Notes: generated from the letters alone by a model not told the origin. A stretch of DNA of 64,000 nt from Streptomyces malaysiensis subsp. samsunensis (GCF_024519315.1 NZ_JANIIC010000048.1:30041-94040), one strand, 5' to 3'; numbered from the stretch's first letter, positions 1-8,930 are shown. Program-made: numbers and translations.

Positions 1-1
1 C

Positions 2-247
2 ATCCTCGGCCAGGACCTCGTGGACGACTGGCGCAACTCGGATCACGCGTGGGTCGCTTCCACCAGCGCGCTCTACCATCTGCCCGCCACCGTGACCGCG
101 ATCGCGGCCACCGACGCCCTCGACGCCAACTGGTGGCCGTTCGGCTCGCTCGACCAACTCGATGCCGCGATCACCGCCGCCGGACGCACCCTCTACGCCG
201 CGCACCGGCCCCTCCTGCAGCGCGCCCTTGACCACCTCGCCCAGTAA
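2..247 (+). CDS. 3' end of a hypothetical gene, cut by the window edge
   Basis: An open frame runs in from the left edge and stops with TAA at 245-247. It encodes at least 81 residues with no motif that I recognise. A GTG at base 20 could be a start, but the frame is open upstream of it, so the true start is probably outside the window. The next gene begins 27 bases downstream after its own ribosome binding site, on the same strand, so the two may share a transcript. Function unknown. Confidence 0.5.
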   Translation: MLGQDLVDDWRNSDHAWVASTSALYHLPATVTAIAATDALDANWWPFGSLDQLDAAITAAGRTLYAAHRPLLQRALDHLAQ

Positions 248-273
248 CCCACCGAACCCGGCAGGAGGCATCC

Positions 274-1344
274 ATGGCTGACATCCCAGCCACACCGACC
301 GATCGCACGTGGCATCCGGTCACAATCGGCACTGGACACGGCCGTAACAGCGTCATCTGGCACGACGACCGCGTTGGCCAGCCCAACCGCTGGAAGAAGA
401 CCGGACGCGTCCTCGTGCCCCATCTCTTCCACCACCTGGTGCCGGAGTACTTCATCACCCGCGTCCTGGACGTGATGGAGGCCAACCCGACCATCACCTT
501 CGTCGTCCCGACAGAACACGCGGTCAGGATGCGCGACTTCGTCCAGAAGCGCGAGGCCGGGATGCGGCAGCACGCCGCCCGGTTCGATGGCCCGCCGGAC
601 GACGGCCTGCACGCCAGCCCGGCTGCCAAGTCCGCTCGGGCCCGCGCCGCGAAGCCCCCGGCGAACATCTGGCTCGCGGTGACGGTCAACGACCAATGGA
701 CGGCCAAGACGCGCATCCGCGCGCTGCTGGAGACTCCGGCCGAAACCAGGGTCATCGTCTGCGAGCCGCTGACCAGTCCCGTCGACCTGAACCCGTTCCT
801 GACCGAGCGCCGCGACGTCACGCACCTGGATGCCGACGCGCCGGAGGACGCCGTCGTCGACGGCATGGTGCGCCACGGCGACCAGTGGCACCGCACCGAA
901 CGCCTGCACTGGGTCATCGCCGGAGGCGGGTTCGGGCCCAACGCCCGCCCCCTGCACCCGCAGTGGGCCCGCGACCTCCGCGACGCGTGCGCGCAGCACG
1001 ACGTGCCGTTCTTCTTCACGCAGCACGGCGACTACCTCACGGCGCCCGTCGTCGACGACCCGGCATTCGGCGGTGGCCGCGCCTACGACGACCCCCTGCA
1101 CGGAGGCCGCAGCTCGGCCTCGCTCCGCGAGCGAGGCCCCAGCCGCACGTTCCGCTCGGGCCCGTGGCGCGCGATGGTGCCGGGCGACCGCACCCGACAC
1201 ACCTGGATGCTCGACCAGGACACCATCGCCGTCCGCGTCGGCAGGAAGTCCGCCGGCCGCGAGCTCGACGGCCAGCTCCACGACGCCGTACCCGACTCCT
1301 CGACGGCCACGAGGCCGTCCGCTGAGTCGGCGGCCACGCACTGA
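274..1344 (+). CDS. DUF5131 (phage Gp37/Gp68-like) protein lacking the N-terminal cysteine motif
   Basis: A 356-residue protein starting at ATG 274 behind AGGAGG (263-268). The C-terminal half carries the conserved blocks of the DUF5131/Gp37-Gp68 family: VIVCEPLTSPVDL near residue 160 and WVIAGGGFGPNARPLHPQWA near residue 213. The same blocks occur in the second copy at 13931-14820. Family members normally open with a GIEWTD segment and a GC-x-C-x-CY cysteine cluster, often taken as an iron-sulfur or metal site. This copy has neither and begins instead with a region rich in charged residues. The family's activity is not established. The missing cysteines suggest a divergent or repurposed copy rather than a typical member. 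Confidence 0.75.
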   Translation: MADIPATPTDRTWHPVTIGTGHGRNSVIWHDDRVGQPNRWKKTGRVLVPHLFHHLVPEYFITRVLDVMEANPTITFVVPTEHAVRMRDFVQKREAGMRQHAARFDGPPDDGLHASPAAKSARARAAKPPANIWLAVTVNDQWTAKTRIRALLETPAETRVIVCEPLTSPVDLNPFLTERRDVTHLDADAPEDAVVDGMVRHGDQWHRTERLHWVIAGGGFGPNARPLHPQWARDLRDACAQHDVPFFFTQHGDYLTAPVVDDPAFGGGRAYDDPLHGGRSSASLRERGPSRTFRSGPWRAMVPGDRTRHTWMLDQDTIAVRVGRKSAGRELDGQLHDAVPDSSTATRPSAESAATH

Positions 1345-1517
1345 CCGCTCGGCTGCCGAAATGGACCGCCGGTGAAGTGCCCACGGCGTCACCGGCCTCC
1401 GACTCCACCAACACCCGTCCACGACTGGCACGGGTGACGGAAACACCCCACGGGCGGCGGGCGCGGGTACACCGCGCCCGCCGCCCGCTCTCACTCCGAT
1501 CCCCTACAGGAATCCTG

Positions 1518-1748
1518 ATGACCAGCCGCTCCGAGGCCGCGGGCACCACTCCGTTACCTCAGTCCATCGCCCTGCGCTCCGCCGAGAACGACCTGCAGAG
1601 GCTGCGTGGCCGACTCCGTACGGTCGCCGAGTTCATCCACGACCCGGCCATCGACTTCGCGGCCCGCCACGCGCTCGCGCAGCGCCTGGGCCTGCCCGTG
1701 CCGACCTCGGCACCCGCCGCGCGGCAGACGAAAGAGGCCACTCGGTGA
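1518..1748 (+). CDS. Small hypothetical protein
   Basis: A 76-residue protein. The ATG at 1518 follows CAGGAA at 1508-1512, and I prefer it to an upstream in-frame GTG at 1377 because the upstream residues are low-complexity and there is no binding site there. The middle is helical and charged (SAENDLQRLRGRLRTVAEF). No domain is recognised. Its TGA overlaps the GTG of the next small gene (GTGA), which implies translational coupling. Confidence 0.5.
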   Translation: MTSRSEAAGTTPLPQSIALRSAENDLQRLRGRLRTVAEFIHDPAIDFAARHALAQRLGLPVPTSAPAARQTKEATR

Positions 1749-1849
1749 ACCAGGCCCCGACCACCGACGAGCCCGGCACCCAGCCCTCCTTCGTCGACCA
1801 GAACCTCGTCCTCGCGGTCCTCGCGGTCCTCGTGACCGCGATCGCCTGA
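1745..1849 (+). CDS. 34-residue single-pass membrane peptide
   Basis: A short gene starting at GTG 1745 inside the stop of the previous gene (GTGA overlap) and ending with TGA at 1847-1849. The first half is polar and acidic. The last 15 residues are a continuous hydrophobic stretch (LVLAVLAVLVTAIA), enough for one membrane helix. The overlap and the clean hydrophobic tail are the only evidence that it is real. Function unknown. Confidence 0.4.
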   Translation: MNQAPTTDEPGTQPSFVDQNLVLAVLAVLVTAIA

Positions 1850-1961
1850 CAGCAGAAGACCCCGGCCACGTCACGACGCCGGAAGACGACTGCTTCGCCC
1901 GGCCCCGGCCCCATCACCCAACCCTGCGCTGCCTTCCTGCCCAACCTCCCTGGAGTCCGCT

Positions 1962-4529
1962 GTGAAGAAGACCCCCACCAAGAAGCCCGCCGCGAAAAGG
2001 TCACAGGCCAAAACGACCGCCGCGAAAAGGCCCCCTGCGAAGAGGGCACCAGCCAAGAAGCCGGCCGCGAAGAGGAGCCCCGCCAAGAAGGCCGCCGCGA
2101 AACCGACGCCCATCCCCACCAGGATTGTGTACGGGCTCTTCCGCAGCATGGGCCGCAGTGCCAGGAACCTCGATCCGGCACACCGCAAGGACGGCATCGC
2201 GCTGCTCCTGCTCGCCAGCGCGCTGATTATCGCCGCGGGCACCTGGGCCCACCTGCGGGGCCCGGTCGGCGGTCTCGTCGAGATCCTGGTGACCGGCGCC
2301 TTCGGCCGCCTCGACCTGCTGGTACCGATGCTGCTCGGCGCCATCGCCGTACGCCTCATCCGGAACACAGCGAAGTCCGACGGCAACGGCCGTGCCGTCA
2401 TCGGGCTGTCCGTCCTGGCCATCGGCGTGCTCGGGCTGGTCCACATCGCCTGCGGCTCACCAGCCCGCAGCGACACCATGCAGGCCATACGGGAGGCCGG
2501 CGGCCTGATCGGCTGGGGCGCCGCGACCCCGCTGACGCACACCATGGGCGACGTGCTGGCCGCACCGCTGCTGGTCCTGCTCATCTTCTTCGGGCTGCTG
2601 GTCGTCACGGCCACCCCGGTCAACGCCATCCCACAGCGGCTGCGGGCGCTCGGCGCGCACCTCGGTGTCGTCCAGGGCCAAGCGGCCGACGCGCCCGACC
2701 AGGACGACCAGCGACACACGGAGCAGCGGCGCAAGGAGCCGCCCGCGCGCGCCCGCCGTCCCGGGCCCGTCGGAGAGGCGCACGACCCCGACGGCGATCA
2801 GCAGAAGGCCCTCCCACAGCGCGGGACACTCAAAACCGCAGCAACGCCGGCGCCCGCCGGCGCCCAGCCGCACCGGGCGATGCCGTCCCCCCGCGCCGTC
2901 CCCGACCTCACCAAGACACCGCCCGCCGGCCAGGAACGCGAACATCCCGCGCGCGCGGAGCAACTCCAGCTGTCCAACGACACCACCTACTCCCTGCCGG
3001 CACTCGACCTCCTCACACGCGGCGGCCCCGGCAAGGCACGCAGCGCCGCCAACGACGCCGTCGTCGCCTCCCTCTCGAACCTCTTCTCCGAGTTCAAGGT
3101 CGACGTCGCCGTCACCGGCTTCACGCGCGGTCCGACGGTCACCCGCTACGAGGTCGAACTCGGCCCCGCCGTGAAGGTCGAGCGGATCACCGCGCTGACG
3201 AAGAACATCGCCTACGCCGTCGCCAGCCCGGACGTACGGATCATCAGCCCGATCCCCGGCAAGTCCGCGGTCGGCATCGAGATCCCCAACACCGACCGCG
3301 AGATGGTCAACCTCGGCGACGTACTCCGCCTCGCCGCGGCCGCCGAGGACGACCACCCGCTACTGGCCGCGCTCGGCAAGGACGTCGAGGGCGGCTACAT
3401 CATGGCCAACCTGGCCACCATGCCGCACATCCTGGTCGCCGGAGCCACCGGTTCCGGCAAGTCGTCGTGCATCAACTGCCTGATCACTTCCATCATGGTG
3501 CGCGCGACCCCCGAGGACGTCCGCATGGTCCTCATCGACCCCAAGCGCGTCGAACTCAGCGCGTACGAAGGCATTCCCCACCTGATCACGCCCATCATCA
3601 CCAACCCGAAGCGGGCCGCCGAGGCGCTCCAGTGGGTCGTACGGGAGATGGACCTCCGCTACGACGACCTCGCGGCGTACGGCTTCCGGCACATCGACGA
3701 CTTCAACGCAGCCGTACGAAGCGGCGAAGTGAAGGCCACGGCGGGCAGCGAGCGGGATCTCCAGCCGTACCCGTACCTGCTGGTGATCGTCGACGAGCTC
3801 GCCGACCTGATGATGGTCGCTCCGCGGGATGTCGAGGACGCGATCGTGCGCATCACGCAGCTCGCGCGCGCGGCCGGTATCCACCTGGTGCTCGCCACCC
3901 AGCGGCCCTCGGTGGACGTCGTCACCGGTCTGATCAAGGCGAACGTGCCCTCCAGGCTCGCCTTCGCCACCTCCTCGCTCACCGACTCGCGCGTCATTCT
4001 CGACCAGCCCGGCGCCGAGAAGCTGATCGGCCAGGGCGACGGGCTGTTCCTGCCGATGGGGGCGAACACGCCTGCCCGTATGCAGGGCGCCTTCGTGACC
4101 GAGGACGAGATCGCGGCCGTCGTCCAGCACTGCAAGGACAAGATGGGGTCCGATTTCCGGGACGACGTCGTCATGGGCACCAAGCAGAAGAAGGAGATCG
4201 ACGAAAAGATCGGCGACGACCTGGACCTGCTGTGCGAGGCGGCCGAGCTGGTCGTCTCCACCCAGTTCGGTTCGACGTCCATGCTTCAGCGCAAGCTGCG
4301 TGTCGGCTTCGCCAAGGCCGGACGGCTGATGGACCTCATGGAGTCCCGCAACATCGTCGGGCCCAGCGAGGGCTCCAAGGCGCGCGACGTCCTCGTGAAG
4401 CCGGACGAGCTGGACGGGGTGCTGGCATTACTCCGTCCCGTGCCCGGCAGTGCGCAAGGAGAAGGCGCCGACACCGACAGCCTCCAGGAGCGGGTTCACA
4501 CCGCGACTGGCGGAGAGCGGCTGCAATGA
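1962..4529 (+). CDS. FtsK/SpoIIIE-family DNA translocase with a histone-like lysine/alanine tail
   Basis: An 855-residue ATP-driven DNA pump, GTG start at 1962 behind TGGAG. Residues 1-52 are Lys/Ala/Pro repeats of the AAKK/PAKK kind, resembling actinobacterial histone-H1-like tails. Four hydrophobic segments follow (about 79-96, 117-133, 145-163, 198-217), then a shortened Pro-rich linker and the RecA-like motor with Walker A GATGSGKSS at about 494. The C-terminus (QRKLRVGFAKAGRLMDLMES, then GPSEGSKAR) is the gamma winged helix that in chromosomal FtsK/SpoIIIE reads orienting sequences. It is therefore a complete FtsK architecture, not the shorter TraB type of Streptomyces plasmids. It could move plasmid double-stranded DNA during sporulation or transfer; which one is inference. 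Confidence 0.9.
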   Translation: MKKTPTKKPAAKRSQAKTTAAKRPPAKRAPAKKPAAKRSPAKKAAAKPTPIPTRIVYGLFRSMGRSARNLDPAHRKDGIALLLLASALIIAAGTWAHLRGPVGGLVEILVTGAFGRLDLLVPMLLGAIAVRLIRNTAKSDGNGRAVIGLSVLAIGVLGLVHIACGSPARSDTMQAIREAGGLIGWGAATPLTHTMGDVLAAPLLVLLIFFGLLVVTATPVNAIPQRLRALGAHLGVVQGQAADAPDQDDQRHTEQRRKEPPARARRPGPVGEAHDPDGDQQKALPQRGTLKTAATPAPAGAQPHRAMPSPRAVPDLTKTPPAGQEREHPARAEQLQLSNDTTYSLPALDLLTRGGPGKARSAANDAVVASLSNLFSEFKVDVAVTGFTRGPTVTRYEVELGPAVKVERITALTKNIAYAVASPDVRIISPIPGKSAVGIEIPNTDREMVNLGDVLRLAAAAEDDHPLLAALGKDVEGGYIMANLATMPHILVAGATGSGKSSCINCLITSIMVRATPEDVRMVLIDPKRVELSAYEGIPHLITPIITNPKRAAEALQWVVREMDLRYDDLAAYGFRHIDDFNAAVRSGEVKATAGSERDLQPYPYLLVIVDELADLMMVAPRDVEDAIVRITQLARAAGIHLVLATQRPSVDVVTGLIKANVPSRLAFATSSLTDSRVILDQPGAEKLIGQGDGLFLPMGANTPARMQGAFVTEDEIAAVVQHCKDKMGSDFRDDVVMGTKQKKEIDEKIGDDLDLLCEAAELVVSTQFGSTSMLQRKLRVGFAKAGRLMDLMESRNIVGPSEGSKARDVLVKPDELDGVLALLRPVPGSAQGEGADTDSLQERVHTATGGERLQ

Positions 4530-4638
4530 GCCGATCCCGGCGCCAGCACCCCGCGTCTGCGCGGCCACCGTGAGCCGGGCATCAGCGGACTGACCGTCGA
4601 CCTGCCTGGGTCCCGGTCGCCGAGCCCGGGGCCGTCAT

Positions 4639-4710
4639 GGTCGGCCCGACCATCACCCCGACCACGGCAGCACCGGCAACGCGTTGCCGCATCGTGACCG
4701 GTGGTCGGGG
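4639..4710 (+). promoter_or_regulatory. GTGGTCGGG/CCCGACCA operator-like element, copy A
   Basis: It lies in the 375-base gap 4530-4904. It opens with the palindrome GGTCGGCCCGACC, then CCCGACCACGGCAGC, then GTTGCCG and ATCGTGACCGGTGGTCGGGG. The same blocks in the same order and at the same spacing form the element at 55649-55721. It lies about 195 bases upstream of the membrane gene at 4905, and a further ATGGTCG copy follows at about 4714 (also near 4727). No gene was found in the gap. Probably a binding site array for a plasmid regulator or DNA-processing protein. Confidence 0.6.
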
Positions 4711-4904
4711 CCGATGGTCGCCCGCATGGTCGAGCGCCCACGGTGTGGTGCCTCCACGGGACCCAACTCGGGTTCACAGCCCTCATGGGACGGTCTGGCG
4801 CCCGCATGCCAGACAGCAACACCTCTCAACGGCCGCCTGCTCCCAAACCAGACGGCCTACCCGTGCTTCCAACCGACTCCCAAATCCAGCAGGAGTAGAT
4901 CCTC

Positions 4905-5549
4905 ATGTCCAGGACCAAGCAAGCCCTCGCGGCGGCCGCCACCCCCATCGGAGCGATCGCCGTGGCAGGCCTCGAAGTCGTCATCCCAGCCGCCGCCGCT
5001 TGCACCGGAGGCTGGGTGGGCTCCAACGCGCCGGGCCTGCCCAGCGGCTGGGCCGGGGCGCTCGGGGGCGCCCTCGGGCTCGGGCTCGCCGCCGGCGTCA
5101 TGCAGCTGCTCAACTCGTTCAAGGCGTCGCTGCGCGCACTCAACCGCACCTCGAACTCCCCGGCGACCGAGCTGAGCCTGGAGGAGCCGGAGGAAGCCTT
5201 GCCCAGTCACCCCCAGGACGTCATGGACCTCCTGACCCAGGCGGCACAGGCCGGGGCCGCACACGAGGCCGCGTTCCACTCCAGGAAGGTCGACCCCGCA
5301 GGCGCCCTGCTGGACAAGAAGGAGCTGTGGGTGGGCGTCGACGGCACCAGCGCCATGTTCCATCTCGCTGACGGCGCGTACGTGTACTACGAGAAGGACG
5401 ACAGCGGGAAGCACCCCAGGCACGAGTACTCCTTCGTCGCCCCCGCCACCAGGACCGAGTCAGTCCCCGTCACGTCCATGGATCAGGTGCGTGACCTCCT
5501 GGAGCAGCACGTCACCCGCGAGCTGAAGGACGAGCCGGTCGCGGCCTGA
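4905..5549 (+). CDS. Membrane-anchored hypothetical protein behind element A
   Basis: A 214-residue protein with ATG at 4905 behind AGGAG (4891-4895). Residues 1-70 contain two hydrophobic, Gly/Ala-rich segments (about 9-33 and 42-66). The remainder is soluble, acidic and without recognised domains; it includes a WVGVDGTSAMFHL block. It is the first gene downstream of the conserved GTGGTCGGG element, which also precedes the transfer and Replic_Relax genes, so it may belong to the same regulon. That link is inference from the repeat only. Confidence 0.65.
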   Translation: MSRTKQALAAAATPIGAIAVAGLEVVIPAAAACTGGWVGSNAPGLPSGWAGALGGALGLGLAAGVMQLLNSFKASLRALNRTSNSPATELSLEEPEEALPSHPQDVMDLLTQAAQAGAAHEAAFHSRKVDPAGALLDKKELWVGVDGTSAMFHLADGAYVYYEKDDSGKHPRHEYSFVAPATRTESVPVTSMDQVRDLLEQHVTRELKDEPVAA

Positions 5550-5655
5550 CCCTGCCGGCCCCCTGTGCCGCCCCGGTCCCTCACAGGCCGGGACGGTGCG
5601 GAGGCCCGGCAGGGCGGATCGTGCCCAGCGCGCACAACTGCGCCACAGGGCCGCT

Positions 5656-5670
5656 CTTTACGGCGTAAAG
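5656..5670. repeat. CTTTACGSCGTAAAG palindrome, site 1 of 9 (candidate parS)
   Basis: A perfect 15-base palindrome with central G, inside the 340-base gap 5550-5889 that holds no other recognisable feature. It is the leftmost of nine copies; the argument for a ParB site is given at 24553. Confidence 0.75.
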
Positions 5671-5889
5671 AACTGCCACCAGCCCGAAGCTGATCCACGA
5701 GCCCTTCGTGCGGCACGCCGCGAGCCCCGTTGGCCCACCGGCCCGCACCTGAGCCGTCATCCCCGACCGGCCCTACCAGCCGTGAGCTGATCAGCCGCGT
5801 TCCAAACGGCCAGCACACGCCTGCCGTACGCGTCGGCCCAATCCGACAACCCCACTACCGACTTGATGAGTTGAGGAGTACACCCGACC

Positions 5890-6252
5890 ATGCCCCAAAC
5901 CCGCGCCATCGAGCGACTGGCGCTCTTCGGTAGCCTCCTCGCCGCGTTCGGCGAGATCCACCCCTTCTGCGATCACTGGGCGCAAGGAAGCGAAACCGCC
6001 CGCTGCAAGCGGCTCTACGGCCCGCATCCCGTCTACCGTGACGGCGGCCCCGTCGAAGCGGAGGACGCCGACCGGGCAGACGAGCCGACCATGACCGCCA
6101 GCGCGCGAGGCCGCCGGGCCGTCGCGCTTCACGTCATTTCTGTCGGGCAGGGGCCTGCTCGACCGGCTGATTGCTTGGCATCGTTCCTGGTCAGCAGCTC
6201 TGGGGTTGGCCGGATCGGTGCGCGACAGGTGTCGCGGACGGTGATGGTCTGA
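5890..6252 (+). CDS. Truncated DUF3307-like membrane protein (N-terminal half)
   Basis: A 120-residue frame, ATG 5890. Residues 8-80 (LFGSLLAAFGEIHPFCDHWAQ through RRAVALHV) resemble the N-terminal half of actinobacterial DUF3307 membrane proteins, with the HxxxD..Q motif that is also visible in the next gene. After about residue 82 the similarity stops and the sequence looks random. Its TGA overlaps the ATG of the following gene (TGATG). The matching C-terminal half is found at 6905-7200. It may be a remnant rather than a working gene. Confidence 0.45.
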   Translation: MPQTRAIERLALFGSLLAAFGEIHPFCDHWAQGSETARCKRLYGPHPVYRDGGPVEAEDADRADEPTMTASARGRRAVALHVISVGQGPARPADCLASFLVSSSGVGRIGARQVSRTVMV

Positions 6253-6731
6253 TGGCGACCGTCGACGATCTGATGACCCTGGCGACGTTCGCCGGGAGCG
6301 GCTTCTTCCTCCTCGTCGGTCACAACCTCGCCGATCACGTGACCGGCCAGTGCGACTGGCAAGCGGCAGAGAAGGGCGCCCCGACACCGGAGGAGGTCGC
6401 TGCCGGGGCGAGCCCTCGTCGCGGTTGGAGGGCGAACCTGGCCCATGTCGGCCTATATCACCTCACGCTACTCGTCCTTGGATTCCTGGTCTGGCTGGTG
6501 CTGCCGCTGGACTGGTCACCCGCCGGCGTGATCGCGGCGCTGGCGTGGTCGGCGGGCACTCATGCCCTGCTGGATCGGCGATGGCCGGTGCGGTGGGTTC
6601 TGGAGCACACAGGCTCGCCGGACTTCGCCCGGTTGAACGTCGGCGGGCTGAACGGGATGTATGCCGCTGACCAGGCCCTGCACTGGTTCGCCCTGGGCAT
6701 CGCGGCGGTGCTGCTGGCGGTGGTCCCGTGA
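6252..6731 (+). CDS. DUF3307-like integral membrane protein
   Basis: A 159-residue protein. I chose ATG 6252, which overlaps the stop of the preceding frame, over a longer start at 6171 because the upstream residues do not fit the family. It contains HNLADHVTGQCDWQ near residue 24, hydrophobic segments (about 10-27, 65-85, 88-106, 140-157), a THALLDRRWPVR motif and a final NGMYAADQALHW segment, as in DUF3307 proteins. The role of the family is unknown. It ends in a GTGA overlap with the next gene. Confidence 0.6.
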   Translation: MATVDDLMTLATFAGSGFFLLVGHNLADHVTGQCDWQAAEKGAPTPEEVAAGASPRRGWRANLAHVGLYHLTLLVLGFLVWLVLPLDWSPAGVIAALAWSAGTHALLDRRWPVRWVLEHTGSPDFARLNVGGLNGMYAADQALHWFALGIAAVLLAVVP

Positions 6732-7261
6732 GCCTGGCCTCAGCCGAGTTGGCGGGTGCTGTTGAGCTGGGTCATCAGCTCCCGATTGGTGGTCCGAGCG
6801 GCATCGAGGTCCCCCCGACGTGCACGACACGGCGACGTGAACCGTCGTACACAGCAGACCTCCTGCGGGTGACGCGACAGTGCACGACGCACCTACGACC
6901 CCGAGAGAACGTCGCGACACACACCGCGATCCAGACCGGCGCGGCCACCGCGCTCACCCGAGCGTTCGGCTACCGCATCCCGGCCTCCGCCCTTCTGACC
7001 GGGGCCGCCATCAACGGCTTCACCCACGCCGCGATCGACCGCGGCGCCCTCTTCCTGTGGCTCGCGAAGAAGGCGGGCCAGTCCGGCTACATCGAGCACT
7101 GTCAGACCGTCCGCCTGGATAAGGACGGCACCCCGAAGGAGGAGATCAACGGGCCCGGCACCGCGTGGATCGAACTCGACGCCGCGCTCCACCGGTTCAT
7201 CGGCGTCGGCGCCGCAGCGGTCACCACGTGGCTCGCCACCCGCAAGGGCGGCCGCCGATGA
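6728..7261 (+). CDS. DUF3307-like C-terminal half behind an unrelated leader
   Basis: A 177-residue frame beginning at GTG 6728 within the stop of the previous gene. Residues 1-60 look non-coding in character (many Arg/Thr/Pro). From about residue 62 it becomes a normal DUF3307 C-terminal half: a hydrophobic helix, NGFTHAAIDRGALFLWLAKK, then NGPGTAWIELDAALHRFIG and a last membrane helix. Together with 5890-6138 it would rebuild one complete protein interrupted by about 760 bases that contain the 6252 paralogue. It ends in an ATGA overlap with the next gene. Confidence 0.5.
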   Translation: MSLASAELAGAVELGHQLPIGGPSGIEVPPTCTTRRREPSYTADLLRVTRQCTTHLRPRENVATHTAIQTGAATALTRAFGYRIPASALLTGAAINGFTHAAIDRGALFLWLAKKAGQSGYIEHCQTVRLDKDGTPKEEINGPGTAWIELDAALHRFIGVGAAAVTTWLATRKGGRR

Positions 7262-7860
7262 AAGAGCTCGATCTCAGCCTCGCCCCCGATCCGGTCGAAC
7301 GCCTCGCCTCCCTGCTGCGTCTGCGCTTCGGAGAAGCCTGGGTACCTGAACCGGACGCCGACCGCTGCAGCGCGGTGCTGCGCACCCGGGAAGGCCGCGC
7401 CATGTGCGCCACTCCCGACCCGGCGGAGAACCGCATCATCCTGCAGGCCTGGGTCGACTGGGACTGGGTGACCCCGACCGCCGTGTTCACGGTCGACCTG
7501 GCGGGCCACCGCCACCTCGATCACTGGCTGTCGTGCGCCGACCTCACCGACGCCGGTTACGCCATCAAGAAGCTGATGCGGAGCCTGCTCGACCAACTCG
7601 AGCCAGTTCCGCCCCTCACCGACGGCGGGAAGCCCCTCGACCTGAACGCCGCCGAGCAGCAACTCGAGAACCTCGCCGTGCAGGCGGGAGAACTGGCCCG
7701 GCAGACCAGCCAGTTCACGGCCCGGCTCATCTACCGCAAGCCCGTCGCGGCCGGCGCGAAGGGTCTGCTCCGGCTGGCCGGGAAGACCGCGCGCACCGCG
7801 ACCCGCGTCGATCTGCTGCGCGGCAACATTCCCACGGACATCAGCGTCCCCCACTGCTGA
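7258..7860 (+). CDS. Hypothetical protein with amphipathic C-terminus
   Basis: A 200-residue protein. The ATG at 7258 overlaps the previous stop (ATGA), so it is translationally coupled to the DUF3307-like genes. The N-terminal 100 residues are a mixed alpha/beta region with two cysteines (MCATPD, LSCADL). Residues 125-165 are helical and Gln/Leu-rich, perhaps a coiled coil. The tail is basic. I recognise no family. Confidence 0.6.
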   Translation: MKELDLSLAPDPVERLASLLRLRFGEAWVPEPDADRCSAVLRTREGRAMCATPDPAENRIILQAWVDWDWVTPTAVFTVDLAGHRHLDHWLSCADLTDAGYAIKKLMRSLLDQLEPVPPLTDGGKPLDLNAAEQQLENLAVQAGELARQTSQFTARLIYRKPVAAGAKGLLRLAGKTARTATRVDLLRGNIPTDISVPHC

Positions 7861-8051
7861 CGGCTCCTCGTGCTGTCCCGGTCCATCCCGGATCGGGACG
7901 GTGCGGAGGACCGCCGGACCGGACGGCCCCCTGGACGGCGGACCACCTCCCATCCACTTCGGCGACTGCCGCCACCTGACTGTGCGCACGAGCGACAGGC
8001 TGCTGAAGCCGCCAGCCCTCCGTGCGCCTCCGACGCCCTTTGGAGGACTGC

Positions 8052-8918
8052 GTGCGTTCCCAGAGCGATTCCATACTCGCCCCGCTCTCCCTGCCCGACG
8101 GCCCGTTCCTACTCGCGATGGTCGGCGCCGCCGGCAGCGGAAAGAGCCGCGTCGCCCGGGCGTTCCCGCCCGACTGGCGGCTCGAGCTCGACAACTACCG
8201 CTGGCAGGCCACCGGGTCGCCCGGAGACCAGACCGCGACCCCGATCGCGAGTGTGGTGTTCCGCGAACTGCTGGAGGCCCGCCTCACCCGCAACCTGCCC
8301 GTCCTGGCGGACTCCACGAACAGTGAGCGCGGTGTCCGCGCCTACCTGACCCAGCGCGCCCGGCACTGGCGGATGCCCACCGTGGCGATCGTCTTCCGGG
8401 TCCCCGTGCAGGAATGCCTGGCCCGGCAGGAGACGCGCACGAAGGCCAAGCAGGTGCCGCCCGATGCCATCTCCCGACAGGCGGACGGCGTACCCACCCC
8501 CGACCAGTTGATCGACGAGGGCTTCGACCACGCGTACTACGCCGACGAACTCGACCTCCTCGGCCTGCTGCTATGCCGCGCGGCCACCGCCGACCCCGAC
8601 CCGCTCGCCGACGTACGGTGCACCTTCGGCGAGGACCTGGCCGCCGTGTTCGCCTGGCACAGCGAGCGCGAGCACGGCTTCGCCGCCGGCACCTTCGCCG
8701 TGGCCGGCCGTGAGATCACGGTGCGCTGGATAGACGACGGCGACCCGTACGACCACCACTGGCAGGCCCGCCTCAACGAGGCCTGCACCGACGGCTGCCC
8801 GGGCCCGCTGTGGGTGAAGGTCACCGACGCGGCAGACCTGCAGAGCGTCTACCTCGGCGGCGCACCCGACGAACCATGGTGCGACGGCTGCCACAGCCAC
8901 GGCCTGGCCGTGAGCTGA
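8052..8918 (+). CDS. P-loop ATPase, polynucleotide-kinase-like
   Basis: A 288-residue protein. GTG 8052 follows GGAGG (8042-8046) and is preferred to the in-frame GTG at 8022. Walker A is VGAAGSGKSRVARAF near residue 24. A conserved LELDNYRW segment and an STNSERGVRAYL segment follow, as in small P-loop kinases of the polynucleotide-kinase/zeta-toxin-like group that repair RNA or DNA ends or phosphorylate small substrates. The C-terminal 80 residues form a separate acidic domain ending in a CDGCHSHG cysteine/histidine pair. The substrate is unknown. Confidence 0.65.
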   Translation: MRSQSDSILAPLSLPDGPFLLAMVGAAGSGKSRVARAFPPDWRLELDNYRWQATGSPGDQTATPIASVVFRELLEARLTRNLPVLADSTNSERGVRAYLTQRARHWRMPTVAIVFRVPVQECLARQETRTKAKQVPPDAISRQADGVPTPDQLIDEGFDHAYYADELDLLGLLLCRAATADPDPLADVRCTFGEDLAAVFAWHSEREHGFAAGTFAVAGREITVRWIDDGDPYDHHWQARLNEACTDGCPGPLWVKVTDAADLQSVYLGGAPDEPWCDGCHSHGLAVS

Positions 8919-8930
8919 CCGGAGGCACCG

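Noticed and set aside
171..1494. Long minus-strand open frames opposite 274-1344
   Set aside because: Arg/Gly-rich composition and absence of motifs; they mirror the DUF5131 gene, as expected in very GC-rich DNA.
1962..4529. Reading the FtsK-like gene as the TraB transfer protein of Streptomyces plasmids
   Set aside because: It has four membrane helices, a long linker and a standard FtsK gamma domain with QRKLRVGF...GPSEGSKAR, unlike the shorter TraB proteins. A role in transfer remains possible.
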